Source: Brenneria izadpanahii | Lineage (GTDB): Bacteria; Pseudomonadota; Gammaproteobacteria; Enterobacterales; Enterobacteriaceae | NCBI RefSeq assembly: GCF_017569925.1 | Contig: NZ_CP050854.1 | Coordinates: forward strand, 3,472,001-3,536,000 | Direction of reading: 5' to 3' | DNA length: 64,000 bases | In this document: positions 45,300-55,247 of the stretch, piece by piece | Layout of the letters: every line of letters begins with the position of its first letter | Position numbering within the stretch: position 1 is the first letter of the stretch | Made by a program: the position numbers and the translations under genes | Notes under the pieces: generated by a model | Seen by the model: the letters and a program-made list of their open reading frames with translations, nothing else | The model's database searches: none | Told to the model about the DNA's origin: nothing

Positions 45300-46212
45300 C
45301 GGTGTGATGTCCTGTATCCTGTAATGTCGAGCGGATAAAACCGTTGTTCCGCTGCAAAAGCGCCCCGGCGTCAGCGGCGGAAAGATTGGCCAGCACCATA
45401 ACAATCGCCGTTTTACAGTGATTGCCGCACTCGCTCAGCGCGTCTTTGGCGCGCTGATGGCCGCATCCCGTCGCCTGCATAACGATGTTGATCTGACGCT
45501 GAACCAATTTGGCGTTGGTGGCTTCAACATCCACCATCAGGTTGCCGTACACTTTTCCGCTGCGGATCATCGATCCGGTGGTCAGCATATTGAGAACCAG
45601 CTTCTGCGCCGTCGCCGCCTTCATACGCGACGAACCGGTGACGACCTCCGCTCCCACGACCGGTTCGATGGCAATATCAGCCAGACGGCTCATTGCACTC
45701 TCCGGATTGCAGGTCAACGCGACCACCGTCGCGCCCAACGAACGGGCATAGCCCATCGCCCCCAGGACGTAAGGCGTGCGCCCGCTGGCGGCAATCCCTA
45801 CCAGCACATCGCGGGAATTGAAATTCAGATCGCGTAAATCCTGCTCGCCCTGCGCCCCGTTATCCTCGGCATTCTCCACCGCCTGTAAGATCGCCGGGTG
45901 TCCGCCGGCAATCAGGCCGACGACCTGCCCGCGCGGCGTGCCATAAGTCGGAGGGCATTCGCTGGCGTCCAGAATTCCCAGCCGTCCGGAGGTACCGGCG
46001 CCGCAGTAAATCAGGCGGCCGCCCTGAGCGAAGGCGGCGCTAATGGCATCCACCGCCTGCGCCACCTGCGGCAGCGTTCGCTCTACGGCAAAGGCTACTT
46101 TTTTATCTTCACTATTAATTACTTTGAGCATCTCTAGCGTCGGCAGCGTATCGATGTTCTCGCTGGCCTGATTACGGCTCTCGGTCACCAGGGCGGATAA
46201 GTCTATTTTCAT
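45292..46212 (-). CDS. murQ: N-acetylmuramic acid 6-phosphate etherase
   Basis: A 306-residue cytoplasmic SIS-domain enzyme. It cleaves the D-lactyl ether of MurNAc-6-phosphate to give GlcNAc-6-phosphate. [19 protein letters not shown] and [18 protein letters not shown] are the two family signatures and contain the catalytic residues. The length is normal. It precedes and overlaps murP, forming the cell-wall-sugar uptake operon. Two palindromes just upstream are candidate operators. Confidence 0.97.
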   Translation of the reverse strand: MKIDLSALVTESRNQASENIDTLPTLEMLKVINSEDKKVAFAVERTLPQVAQAVDAISAAFAQGGRLIYCGAGTSGRLGILDASECPPTYGTPRGQVVGLIAGGHPAILQAVENAEDNGAQGEQDLRDLNFNSRDVLVGIAASGRTPYVLGAMGYARSLGATVVALTCNPESAMSRLADIAIEPVVGAEVVTGSSRMKAATAQKLVLNMLTTGSMIRSGKVYGNLMVDVEATNAKLVQRQINIVMQATGCGHQRAKDALSECGNHCKTAIVMVLANLSAADAGALLQRNNGFIRSTLQDTGHHTDG

Positions 46213-46253
46213 AAGCGGATTGCGTTATATTTGTACAGTGGATGGAATAATTT

Positions 46254-46289
46254 ATACTTAAGTATGGACCAATAAAATAATATTTTATT
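46254..46289. promoter_or_regulatory. Two palindromes upstream of murQ, candidate MurR operators
   Basis: ATACTTAAGTAT (46254-46265) and AATAAAATA-A-TATTTTATT (46271-46289) are both perfect and lie 42-78 bp before the murQ start. Their position suits repression by MurR, but I cannot confirm that the sequence matches a known MurR site. Confidence 0.45.
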
Positions 46290-46317
46290 CATATCGCTAA
46301 TAAAGCCTCAAATTTTC

Positions 46318-46353
46318 ACCCCACCCCTGCCCTCCCCTTCACAGGGGAGGGAG
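46318..46353 (-). repeat. Inverted copy of the dispersed palindromic repeat
   Basis: On the minus strand it reads CTCCCTCCCCTG, two bases, AAGGGGAGGG, then GGGGTGGGG, like the copies at 22246-22282 and 28232-28268. It directly adjoins the tandem array. Confidence 0.7.
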
Positions 46354-46360
46354 AAAGCCC

Positions 46361-46940
46361 AGCATTTTTAATGCGTTGGCCCCTCCCCCTGACAAGCGGG
46401 AGGGAGGAAGCCCAGCATTTTTAATGCGTTGGCCCCTCCCCTGACAAGCGGGAGCGAGAAAGCCCAGCATTTTTAATGCGTTGGCTCCGCCCCCTGACAA
46501 GCGGGAGCGAGAAAGCCCAGCATTTTTAATGCGTTGGCCCCTCCCCCTGACAAACGGGAGCGAGGAAGCCCAGCATTTTTAATGCGTTGGCTCCGCCCCC
46601 TGACAAGCGGGAGGGAGGAAGCCCAGCATTTTTGATGCGTTGGCTCCTCCCCCTGACAAGGGGGAGGGAGGAAGCCCAGCATTTTTGATGCGTTGGCTCC
46701 TCCCCTGACAAGGGGGAGCGAGGAAGCTCAGCATTTTTAATGCGTTGGCTCCTCCCCTGACAAGGGGGAGGGAGGAAGCCCAGCATTTTTGATGCGTTGG
46801 CTCCTCCCCCTGACAAGGGGGAGGGAGGAAGCCCAGCATTTTTGATGCGTTGGCTCCTCCCCCTGACAAGGGGGAGCGAGGAAGCTCAGCATTTTTAATG
46901 CGTTGGCTCCTCCCCCTGACAAGGGGGAGGCAGGGAGGGG
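46361..46940. repeat. Tandem array, 11 copies of a 52/53-bp hairpin-forming unit
   Basis: Copies begin at 46361, 46414, 46466, 46519, 46572, 46625, 46678, 46730, 46782, 46835 and 46888. Each has a short palindrome GCATTTTTAATGC (or GATGC) and a hairpin CTCCCCCT-GACA-AGGGGGAG or close variant. Copies 1-5 mostly carry ACAAGCGGG, copies 6-11 ACAAGGGGG. Copies 6-8 are repeated almost exactly as 9-11, so a three-unit block was duplicated. There are no unique spacers, so it is not CRISPR. It fills most of the murQ-murR intergenic region. Open frames through it are artefacts of the repeat. Confidence 0.95.
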
Positions 46941-47030
46941 GTTGCTAACGGCAACGTTTTGTTTTTGACGACATGCAACGTAAGATGACTCGGCCAGGCT
47001 ATCCGCTCTGTTGACTAGGTGGGTTTTACC

Positions 47031-47903
47031 ATGAGATACACACAAAAAATCATCCATAACAAAGAGATATTTACTCCCGGCGAGCGCAAAATTGCAGACT
47101 ATCTGCTGGAAAATCCCGATAAGCTAAAGCAGCTTTCTTCACAGGGGCTGGCGGCGGTTCTGGGCATCAGCCAATCCAGCATTATCAAATTTGCGCAGAA
47201 ACTGGGGCTGAAGGGTTTTACCAACTTGAAGATGGCGTTAATCGAAGAGCGGGGACAACAGGTATCGCAGCAGAAACGGCAAAGCTCGCATATTCATAAT
47301 GCCATCAACAGCAACGACAGCCTGACGGATATCGCCGAGAAACTATGCGCGGAAAAGCAAAAGGCGCTGCGGGATACCACCGATAGTCTTGATTTTGCCC
47401 AACTACAGCAGGCGGTTTCGCATATCCAGTCCGCCAAACGCATTCAGATCGCCGGCGTGGGCGGTTCATCGCTGGTCGCCAAGGATCTGGCCTATAAGCT
47501 GATGAAGATCGGCTACCCGGTAATGAATGAGTTGGATAGCCATGTCCAGATCACCGTTGCGCAATCTCTCGGCGCCGCCGATGTACAAATCATCATTTCA
47601 TTTTCCGGCAAACGCCGGGAGCTATTGATCGCCGCCGAAGCCGCCAAAAAAAACGGCGCGACGCTGATCGCCATTACCTCCCTGCAGCATAATCCGCTGC
47701 GCGAACTGGCGGACTGCACGCTTGATACCATCGCGGATGAAACTCGCTGGCGCAGTTCCTCCATTTCCGCCAGAACGGCGCAGAATACGATTATCGATCT
47801 GCTGTTCGTCTGCCTGTTGCAGAAAAATAGTGAAGATAGCCGCCGCTTTATCGAACAAAGCCAAACGCTGGTCGATCGGTTGAGCGCACCGAACGCCAGA
47901 TAG
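47031..47903 (+). CDS. murR: MurR, RpiR-family repressor of MurNAc catabolism
   Basis: A 290-residue regulator with an N-terminal RpiR helix-turn-helix (~1-77; FTPGERKIADYLLENPDKLK, GISQSSIIKFAQKLGLKGF) and a C-terminal SIS domain (~125-250; IAGVGGSSLVAKDLAYKLMK, SFSGKRRELLIAAEAAKKNGA). It binds MurNAc-6-phosphate and releases the murQ-murP promoter. It is divergent from murQ, as in E. coli, but here about 800 bp and a tandem repeat array separate the two. ATG at 47031 chosen over an in-frame GTG at 47019. Confidence 0.92.
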   Translation: MRYTQKIIHNKEIFTPGERKIADYLLENPDKLKQLSSQGLAAVLGISQSSIIKFAQKLGLKGFTNLKMALIEERGQQVSQQKRQSSHIHNAINSNDSLTDIAEKLCAEKQKALRDTTDSLDFAQLQQAVSHIQSAKRIQIAGVGGSSLVAKDLAYKLMKIGYPVMNELDSHVQITVAQSLGAADVQIIISFSGKRRELLIAAEAAKKNGATLIAITSLQHNPLRELADCTLDTIADETRWRSSSISARTAQNTIIDLLFVCLLQKNSEDSRRFIEQSQTLVDRLSAPNAR

Positions 47904-48167
47904 AACCCGGTTACCCGGCTTGGCCATGCCCCGGCCGAACGCCGTTGATCCGACAGGATTAACCGCGTGCGCCTTACGCCGCGCAAAATCAGCCCACCTA
48001 ATTATAAACCCTGAATAATTAATTTCTCTCCGCGTAAATACTTTGCGATCCTGCAATAGACGGTCTTGAACCTTCCATGACGCGCACACGGGGAAAGGTT
48101 ACTGCCCAAGATGCCGGCGCCCGCGCCTCGAATTCAACCCGCTTGTAGATATCAACCTGGGGACACA

Positions 48168-49073
48168 ATGATCAGATTAGCCGGTATCTCCGCCGATAAC
48201 CGCCGCTCGCAGAGCTTCGCCATTTTTTTGACGATACTATCAAGCCTTCTATATGTAATCGGATACTCGCTCTCTAAAAAGCTGGTGATATCTTACGGAC
48301 TCACCGCGATGCAGGTGACGTTCCTGCGGTGCGGCTTGGTTCTTGCGGCCGGCGCGACGCTGACGGCCAAACCGGCAACCGGAATAACCTGGCGCCGCAT
48401 CTGCTTTCCCGCTAGGCCGCTGGAACAAAGAACGGCCGCGGCGGCGCTGGTGGCGTCGAACGTTTTGTCGATTATCTCTTATAGCCTGATTCAGGTAACG
48501 GATGCGTCGGCTCTGGGGTTCAGCGCCCCGCTCATGCTAACGGTCATGAGCGTTATGTTATTGGGAGAGCGCGTGCCGCTGTCGCGCTGGTTCGGCGTTA
48601 TCGTCGGATTCGTCGGCATGCTGCTGATTGTCAGACCGGGAACGGGAAGCGTCTCGCCCGTCGGCGTCGGCACGGCTTTACTCTCCGCCCTTGCATACGC
48701 GATTTATCAAATTCTGGTCCGCCGGCTTCGAAACGATGCCACCAGCGTTGATATCACGCTCCAGGTCGCGGTTGTCGGATTCATCGCGCTCCTCATTTTT
48801 ATGCCCTGGATGTGGCATCCCTTGTCATTTGAAGGCGCGCTGGTCGCCGTGCTTTTCACCGCCGTACAAACGGCGGGAATGGCGAGCATTGCGGCCGCCC
48901 TTCGGCGCGGCGAAGCCTCTCGTCTCGCGCCGTGGCAATTCTTCGGATTAGTGTGGGCGATGATAATAGACACGGTGGCGTTCAATAATCTGCCGGCCGT
49001 CACCTCGATCGCGGGGGGATGCATGATCCTAAGCGGCGGACTATTGGGCCATCGCCGCCAGGATAAAGGCTAA
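48168..49073 (+). CDS. EamA (DMT superfamily) permease
   Basis: A 301-residue inner-membrane protein with ten hydrophobic segments in two EamA repeats. The first contains GYSLSKKLVISYGLTAMQVTFLR, and NVLSIISYSLIQVTDASALGF leads to the end of the first repeat. The second starts near VGVGTALLSALAYAIYQILVRRL. The family exports metabolites and amino acids; substrate unknown. ATG at 48168 has GGGGA upstream. It stands alone, with murR upstream on the same strand and a convergent lipoprotein gene. Confidence 0.87.
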   Translation: MIRLAGISADNRRSQSFAIFLTILSSLLYVIGYSLSKKLVISYGLTAMQVTFLRCGLVLAAGATLTAKPATGITWRRICFPARPLEQRTAAAALVASNVLSIISYSLIQVTDASALGFSAPLMLTVMSVMLLGERVPLSRWFGVIVGFVGMLLIVRPGTGSVSPVGVGTALLSALAYAIYQILVRRLRNDATSVDITLQVAVVGFIALLIFMPWMWHPLSFEGALVAVLFTAVQTAGMASIAAALRRGEASRLAPWQFFGLVWAMIIDTVAFNNLPAVTSIAGGCMILSGGLLGHRRQDKG

Positions 49074-49276
49074 TCGCTTCACGGATTCGGGAAACATTTT
49101 TTAAAACAGCACGTTTATAACGTAGATATCCCTATGCCGCGCGCATGGCATAGGACGGCGAGGGTATCGGCGATTATGATAAAAATTCGAACCGGAACGG
49201 CAGTACGCACAACGGAAGGAAGGGGATGATTGACGCGTAGCAAACCTGCATTTGCCGCGCGTCTTGTGCTGCACGT

Positions 49277-50197
49277 TTAATTATTGTAGGAGTTAACGGC
49301 ATCATTGTAGCCGTCGATCATGAACCTATGATCGGACGGATCTTTCGAGTCTTTAAACTCACGGTAATATTTAAGCTCGCTATAAAGATAACTAATCACC
49401 GAGTTTTTAGGCACGCCGGGTTTGTTCGCGTTAGGATCCTGGTCGATAAGTTTTTGCAGGCTGGCAAGATTGTCCTGGATCTCTTTAGCGATGGCATCCG
49501 CGTGGGCGACTTTATTTTTATCCTGCAAGTCCGCTTCCGACTGGATCAGCGACACCAACTCTTCGGCCAAATTTAAACTTTTCAGCTGATGATAGGCGTA
49601 CATCTGACCGTTCTTTTTCATCGCTTCCAATTGCTTATCCTGATTCTGGTGATACACCACGCTCAACTTCGTCTGAAAATCGGCATAGCTCTGCAATGCC
49701 TGTTCCAGTTCATCTTTAATACGGGCGTCCGCGCTTTTCCCTTTAGCCAGATTATCCATCTTATACTCGGCCGTTTCATAATACTGACCCAGTTGCTGCT
49801 GTTCATTATGCAACACTTCAAGCTTTTTCTTTAAATCGGCGGCGGCCTGAGTTAATTCAGGATTTCCCTGATAGTTTAATCCTTCGGCGTTGGCATATTG
49901 TTCCATGATGTAATTATAATTAACCGGAACAATAGTCAGCGAATAACTGCCTTTCCCATCCCCTTTATCGATATTCTGCCGTATGTAATTGCTCGCGGCG
50001 TATTCCAGACCAGTTATATTATTGAGTTGATTGCCTATTTCAACGTAATAACTGATAGTCTGCGTCTCTTTCTGATCTTCGGACAAACTACTGGCGGCAG
50101 TAGTAGGTTCCTTACTTTGCCGATCGCACCCCGCCAGACCGCATAATAAAAGCGCGGAAAATAGTGTCGTCAGAGTAAATTTTCTTGCATTATTCAT
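49277..50197 (-). CDS. YiiG-like lipoprotein (DUF3829)
   Basis: A 306-residue lipoprotein (lipobox LAGC) with a largely helical mature part. The sequence (YYVEIGNQLNNITGLEYAA, KYYREFKDSKDPSDHRFMIDGYNDAVNSYN) resembles E. coli YiiG and other DUF3829 proteins, whose function is unknown. It should be in the periplasm, anchored in a membrane. ATG at 50197 is chosen because it starts the lipoprotein signal; the ribosome binding site is weak. Monocistronic by layout. Confidence 0.82.
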   Translation of the reverse strand: MNNARKFTLTTLFSALLLCGLAGCDRQSKEPTTAASSLSEDQKETQTISYYVEIGNQLNNITGLEYAASNYIRQNIDKGDGKGSYSLTIVPVNYNYIMEQYANAEGLNYQGNPELTQAAADLKKKLEVLHNEQQQLGQYYETAEYKMDNLAKGKSADARIKDELEQALQSYADFQTKLSVVYHQNQDKQLEAMKKNGQMYAYHQLKSLNLAEELVSLIQSEADLQDKNKVAHADAIAKEIQDNLASLQKLIDQDPNANKPGVPKNSVISYLYSELKYYREFKDSKDPSDHRFMIDGYNDAVNSYNN

Positions 50198-50457
50198 GTA
50201 GGTATTCGCTTTATTTCGCCATAGAAACGGAGCCGGAATAATAGTCTCTCCACGCATCTTGTTACAACATCGGGGGTTGCTGATTTAATCGTCTAATTCA
50301 TGGAAACCCAGGGTATATCCCGACGTGAATAGAGATTAAGAATATTCGCAAAATGCGGAGATAGTCTGAATAATATCCGCAATAGCTGAAATGGGTGGCG
50401 ATATTTTCCAATATAAACGCCTTGCGGACATTTAATATGAATTCGTAAGCCGGGCGC

Positions 50458-51297
50458 TTATTCACACGGGGTTAGAACCGGCGCGCTAACATGCGCAAAT
50501 ACTGCGCACCATTCGTATTGTTCTCTGACCGGCCGCGTTTCCCGTTCGAATGCGTGATGCCAGGCCACATACTCTGATGGAATATCCGCGGCGGCGGCAA
50601 GGCAAGGCGGTTGTTCGGCGGCGGTAAGAAAAACTTCCGCCGAGCGCGGATCGTCAATGACAAAGGAGAACGGCGTCAAATCGTTGTGGCAAGCGCTTCC
50701 CTGACGCGCAAGAAGCGCAATACTTTCCATCTGTCCGGGAAAACTGCGGGCCAGATGTTCCCGCACCGACCTTAGCCTCAGCGGCGGCATTTCCCGGCTG
50801 CCGCATCGCTTTATGTGCATGTTGTGCATCATCACCAGTAGCGGCGCATCGGCGTAATGACCGGCGATGCGCCGCACCTGGCGCGCCATATAGCGGTCGC
50901 GCCGGGCGAAATATCCGTCGCTGCGGCGTATCTTGTGAAAAAGCGCCATCTGCCGGGTTCGCCGCGCCGACCACGCGGCGGGAAACGACGCCAATGGACG
51001 CCGGGGAATAATGTCCGCCCCCAGACAAGGAATGCCGGCATCAATCCCCCGTCTGAGCAAACCTAGCATTTTTTTCGTTCGCATCACCGCGGGAAAATTA
51101 ATCAGGCGCGCTCTGGCCGGTTCCTGATTCGCATGCGACAACGCCATGCCCAGATGATCGGCTTCAAACACCCACACCCAGTTTTTGCCGCAATAGCGCC
51201 GGGCGAAATCCAGCTTGAATGTCGTAAACGCCCCTACTCCGTGGATAGCCTCGCCGATAAACGTAATGCGCTTCTCCGGGTGGTACGCGCGCCACAT
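50458..51297 (-). CDS. Erythromycin-esterase-like protein
   Basis: A 279-residue cytoplasmic protein with the Ere/EreA-like fold. The N-terminal FIGEAIHGVGAFTTFKLDFARRY matches the family GExxHG motif with its catalytic histidine, and LLVMMHNMHIKR matches the later N-x-H-I-x-R motif. Its length is shorter than EreA (about 400), so it is a distant member. Substrate unknown; macrolide hydrolysis should not be assumed. ATG at 51297 has GAGGAGAG immediately upstream, an excellent ribosome binding site. It lies 46 bp after nhaA on the same strand. Confidence 0.72.
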   Translation of the reverse strand: MWRAYHPEKRITFIGEAIHGVGAFTTFKLDFARRYCGKNWVWVFEADHLGMALSHANQEPARARLINFPAVMRTKKMLGLLRRGIDAGIPCLGADIIPRRPLASFPAAWSARRTRQMALFHKIRRSDGYFARRDRYMARQVRRIAGHYADAPLLVMMHNMHIKRCGSREMPPLRLRSVREHLARSFPGQMESIALLARQGSACHNDLTPFSFVIDDPRSAEVFLTAAEQPPCLAAAADIPSEYVAWHHAFERETRPVREQYEWCAVFAHVSAPVLTPCE

Positions 51298-51343
51298 TAT
51301 TCTCTCCTCATTATCCGCCGGCGATAACGATGTCATGGCTGAT

Positions 51344-52684
51344 TCACGCTACCGTGTCTGGTTTCAGTCCGCCGTCGTTCGCAGCCCGCACCCGTCTTAC
51401 ATAAATCTTACCCCATGCAATCCCCAGGATAGCCGCCGTCAATGAGCCTAATAAAACGCCTAGTTTGGCGGCGCCTAGCTGGTTTTCGTTCGAAAACGCC
51501 AGCATGGCGATGAAAATGGACATGGTGAAGCCGATTCCCCCCAATAGCCCGATCAGAGCGATACCGCCCCAGGACACGCCGGGAGGACGTTTGCATAACC
51601 CCACGCGAACCATTAGCCAGCTTACGGCGATAATGCCCAGCGGCTTGCCTGCCACCAGCCCCGCCATCACGCCGATCATCACCCAATGCGCGCCTTCCGC
51701 CGAGAGATTTACGCCGTCAACGCTCACCCCGGCATTCGCCAGCGCAAACAACGGCATGATGAAAAACGCCACCCACGGATGCAGCGTCATTTGCACTCTC
51801 ATTACCGGAGGAAGAAGTTCGCGCCTGGCCAAACGCAATTGCTTGAATGGCTGGGATAACTGCCCCGCATCGTTATTCTGAGCGGAATAGCGGTCTGCCA
51901 ATTCGTTACTGATGCGCAGAATTTTGTCCAATGCGGATTCATGCATACGCGCCGGTAATACCGGGGTAATAAGACCAAGCACTACTCCCGCTATCGTCGG
52001 GTGTATGCCCATGATCAAAAAACCGCTCCAGATAACGACGCCGGGAATAACGTAGGCCAGCGCCGCGCCGATGCCGATTAACTGAAAACCGAAAACAAGC
52101 AATATCCCGGCTGCGGCGATCGCCAAGCCGCTATAGTCAAGCCCGGCGGAATAAAAAAGGGCGATCATTACAATGGCGATAATATCGTCGATAATCGCCA
52201 GCGTGAGCAGAAACACCCGCACATTGCCAGGGATGGAACGCCCCAGCAGCGCAAGAACGCCCACCGCAAAGGCGATATCGGTCGCGGTAGGCACCGCCCA
52301 TCCGTGGTGCCGGGCCGGATCGCCGTTAAACAGCGTGTAGATAAGCGCGGGAACCGCGACGCCGCCGAAAGCGGCCACGATCGGCAACGTCGCCTGTTTG
52401 ATATTACTCAGCGCGCCGGCGTGAATTTCATATCTGATTTCCATGCCGACCACTAAAAAGAAGATCGCCATTAGCCCGTCATTGATCCAAAAATGGAGCG
52501 GATGGGAAAATGAAAAGGATCCGATGGCTATCGAAATCGGCGTATGCCATAAATTATGGTAACTGGCGGCGAAGGGGGAATTCGCCCAAATCAGCGCGAT
52601 GGCCGCGGCGACAAGCAATACGATGCCGCTAACCGATTCAATATGGGCAAAACGTTCTAGAGTGGCGAAAGTGCGTTCAGCCAA
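51344..52684 (-). CDS. nhaA: Na+/H+ antiporter NhaA
   Basis: A 446-residue inner-membrane antiporter that exchanges cytoplasmic Na+ for H+. The ion-binding aspartate pair lies in [19 protein letters not shown], and [21 protein letters not shown] and [19 protein letters not shown] are family signatures. A long loop of about 45 residues ([19 protein letters not shown]...) between middle helices makes it longer than E. coli NhaA (388 residues), as in a second NhaA subtype. The start is TTG at 52684, the only start codon after an in-frame stop; no good ribosome binding site is seen. Confidence 0.93.
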   Translation of the reverse strand: MAERTFATLERFAHIESVSGIVLLVAAAIALIWANSPFAASYHNLWHTPISIAIGSFSFSHPLHFWINDGLMAIFFLVVGMEIRYEIHAGALSNIKQATLPIVAAFGGVAVPALIYTLFNGDPARHHGWAVPTATDIAFAVGVLALLGRSIPGNVRVFLLTLAIIDDIIAIVMIALFYSAGLDYSGLAIAAAGILLVFGFQLIGIGAALAYVIPGVVIWSGFLIMGIHPTIAGVVLGLITPVLPARMHESALDKILRISNELADRYSAQNNDAGQLSQPFKQLRLARRELLPPVMRVQMTLHPWVAFFIMPLFALANAGVSVDGVNLSAEGAHWVMIGVMAGLVAGKPLGIIAVSWLMVRVGLCKRPPGVSWGGIALIGLLGGIGFTMSIFIAMLAFSNENQLGAAKLGVLLGSLTAAILGIAWGKIYVRRVRAANDGGLKPDTVA

Positions 52685-52882
52685 AAGACGGACGCGGGGA
52701 TTTTACGCTGTGCAAGGTCGCGCTTCATAACAAAAAAGCTCCGCGCGGCGGCCCGACCAACGCATGATGATAACCTGCCTAACTGCCCTATACAGCCGAC
52801 ACCCAGGCGGAAATTTATCATGTCCTTGCGTAAGGGGGCAAGATCGGCTGAGTGGCTCCGCCTTGCCATTTTGCGCCGGGAA

Positions 52883-53032
52883 TTACAACGGGGTCACCGT
52901 GTTGACTTGATGGTGAAAAGCATAAGGATCGGACAGTAATTTAAACTGCTCGTCATCTGGGTAGGTTACCGCCACCGCATATTGCTCACCGGCGAAAGCC
53001 ATTACCGCCGCCATATCGCGCCAATAAGCAGA
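52883..53032 (-). pseudogene. Remnant of an antibiotic-biosynthesis-monooxygenase-like protein
   Basis: An uninterrupted 49-codon frame reads AYWRDMAAVMAFAGEQYAVA, then YPDDEQFKLLSDPYAFHHQV and a stop. It resembles the C-terminal half of small ABM-fold proteins (W-R-D-L..AFAG...H-x-E). An in-frame stop at 53033-53035 and lack of any start remove the N-terminal half. It lies between nhaA and the flavoprotein operon. Confidence 0.55.
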
Positions 53033-53116
53033 TTAGCACAGCATGGCTGAATAAATCAGGCGTTGGCCACGCCACCCGATCTCATGCCGGATGGCGGCCA
53101 AAGCCCTGTCGCATTA

Positions 53117-55189
53117 TTAGCGATAGATTTCCCCGGTCAGAAAATCGGGCCAGTTTTTCTCGAAGAAGATAGCGTCGAGATCGCCGAGAGAGCGTAAAGG
53201 CTTCGGCGTCACGGTAAAACCCGATGGCCGATAGCTAACGAACAGCTGTTGCTGTTTATGCTCCGGTTTTTCCGTCAAAAACCGGTACTGCTCCAGCGCG
53301 CCGGCGCGCGTCGTTGGGGTTTCCTCCCCCCGCGGCGAGCAAATGGCTCTGGCGCCTCGGCTGCCGCCCCCCTGACTGATATAGAAATCGAGCGCGCTGA
53401 GCACCGCTTCCGACGCCAATGCCATATGACGCCATTGAAAACTGACCGCCGCTTTGTTGACGAACGGAATGGCTACGCCGCGCTCGCGTATTTGTTCATT
53501 AAGCCGCCTGGCCGCCAGCAACGCATCCCTGACCTCATCGGCATGGCAGATAAATCCGGCCTTATCGCTCATCCGCTGCTGAATTTCCCGCTTGATATCG
53601 GTAATATCCAGACCGTTTTTATTGTTCATTCCCATGCGGATCTCTTGCGCGCAGTCGTTAATTTGGCGCAGCAGCCCCGATACCGCTATCGGCGCGGTGT
53701 TCTCCTGACTGGCGATTTGCCGGGCGCAGCGCATGCCGAATACCTGTCCCGCATTCAGCGCCGCGCCGCCCGGCCGGGTCACGCCGTGGGTGCCGGCCGC
53801 TTCCCCGACGGCAAAACAGCCGGCCAGCGAAGTTTGCCCCCACATATCCACCGCCAGCCCGCCATTCATATGCTGATGGTTGACGTTAAACGGCAGCGGC
53901 GCGGCGCTGATATCATGGCCGTGATGTTTGTAGAGTTCGATAGCCAGCGGATTCATGCGCCGCAAGCGATCGATCGGCATGGTCAGCAACGCTTCATTGT
54001 TCGTCAAATACTGCGCGACATCGTCATCCAGTTCGTTCAGGCTGAACGGCCGGCCGCCGGGCACCGGCTGCGGATTACGATTGAAATCCATATAGATGGT
54101 TCGGCCCAGTTGCGATTCGGAAAAAATCGCCAAATCGACCAGACTGGAGCCAAAATTCAGCATTCGCGTGGCGTGGATCGGCCATTGATAACCTTTTCTG
54201 AAAATATTCGACGCCAGTTCCTGCGTGGTGCGGTAGTAATCAGCCAGAAAATTATGTTCCCCGCCCTGTTCGTCCACCGAATAGATGTAAGGCATACACT
54301 GAACATAGGTTCCAGATAGATTCCACGGAAACTCATCGCGCCGGGTGCCGATGCCGAACTGATTTTCGGTCAGGTTTACCGCCTCGATCCCCGCTTCCAG
54401 CCCCAGCCCCAGCGATCCGAAACAGCGGTTGGGATAGACGCTGTCGCGAAACAGCTCACCCGGCCCGCCCGCGGCCAGCACCAGCGACGGACAGAGATAC
54501 AGCGCCAGACCGGCGGGATTATGCTCGCAGCGTGCGCCGGTATTGATCGCCAGCGCCCCGGCAATCCGCCGTTTACCATCACGATCGTCAATTAACAGAC
54601 GGATAACCGTCGAGTGATCGACGAAAGGCACCGCCAGCCGGTTCGCCTCTTCGGCCAGCACCTTGACCATCAGCCGCGAGGTGCGCGGTCCGCAACTGGT
54701 GGCGCGGCCCGCTTCGTCATGGTCGGTCTGATAGCGTAAGGTGGCACCGTAACGATCCTCCGGCAAAGGCAGGCCGATATATTTCAGGCCGGCGAACGCC
54801 TCAATAGAACCGACGGCTTCGACATAGGCCGTATCGGCGTCCATCGCCCCGCCGGCGCTCAGCGCATTCGCCAATTGAATGAAATTATCGCCGCGATTGC
54901 TGGTGGCGGCGGTATGCAGCGTCTGCTTATCCGATCCGGAGCAGGCGGACGTGCCCCAAAACAGCGTCTGCGTCGCAACCAGCACATCCACATTCCGCCG
55001 CTTCAGCTCCACCGCGGCGCGTAATCCGGCGGCGCCGCTGCCCACCACCAGCGCTTCGCCGCGATAAACGGGAAGGGTTATCCCCTGCTCCAGCGCCAGC
55101 GACTCATCCGGCTGGCGGATGGCGGTATGTTTGGGCATTTCGACATCGGTTAACTGGTCCAGCGTATTCTGCGAAATAATCATTGCCAT
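53117..55189 (-). CDS. FAD-dependent oxidoreductase of the fumarate reductase/succinate dehydrogenase flavoprotein family
   Basis: A 690-residue flavoprotein. The FAD dinucleotide fold is GEALVVGSGAAGLRAAVELKRR, followed by GTSACSGSDKQT, where these proteins usually have a Ser/His-rich flavin contact. LVLAAGGPGELFRDSVYPNR and CFAVGEAAGTHGVTRPGGAALNAGQV are later FAD contacts, and MNGGLAVDMWGQTS fits the family capping region. The C-terminal ~180 residues are helical. It is larger than SdhA/FrdA (about 590). No Fe-S or membrane subunit is adjacent. It is the last gene of a five-gene TetR-controlled operon with a permease, TIM-barrel, Gfo/Idh and SDR proteins, and probably oxidises or reduces a pathway intermediate. 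Reaction unknown. Confidence 0.82.
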   Translation of the reverse strand: MAMIISQNTLDQLTDVEMPKHTAIRQPDESLALEQGITLPVYRGEALVVGSGAAGLRAAVELKRRNVDVLVATQTLFWGTSACSGSDKQTLHTAATSNRGDNFIQLANALSAGGAMDADTAYVEAVGSIEAFAGLKYIGLPLPEDRYGATLRYQTDHDEAGRATSCGPRTSRLMVKVLAEEANRLAVPFVDHSTVIRLLIDDRDGKRRIAGALAINTGARCEHNPAGLALYLCPSLVLAAGGPGELFRDSVYPNRCFGSLGLGLEAGIEAVNLTENQFGIGTRRDEFPWNLSGTYVQCMPYIYSVDEQGGEHNFLADYYRTTQELASNIFRKGYQWPIHATRMLNFGSSLVDLAIFSESQLGRTIYMDFNRNPQPVPGGRPFSLNELDDDVAQYLTNNEALLTMPIDRLRRMNPLAIELYKHHGHDISAAPLPFNVNHQHMNGGLAVDMWGQTSLAGCFAVGEAAGTHGVTRPGGAALNAGQVFGMRCARQIASQENTAPIAVSGLLRQINDCAQEIRMGMNNKNGLDITDIKREIQQRMSDKAGFICHADEVRDALLAARRLNEQIRERGVAIPFVNKAAVSFQWRHMALASEAVLSALDFYISQGGGSRGARAICSPRGEETPTTRAGALEQYRFLTEKPEHKQQQLFVSYRPSGFTVTPKPLRSLGDLDAIFFEKNWPDFLTGEIYR

Positions 55190-55247
55190 ATTCGGTCCAC
55201 TCGTTGAAATCTGTTATGCGGGCATTCGGTTATCATCGGATGAGGAA

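Noticed and set aside
46361..46940. Regular repeat array considered as CRISPR
   Set aside because: The units join head to tail without unique spacers, each unit is a hairpin sequence, and no cas gene is nearby.
46473..47057. Several ~70-106-residue open frames on the minus strand through the tandem array
   Set aside because: They are the same repeat read in three frames, with no ribosome binding site and no protein-like composition.
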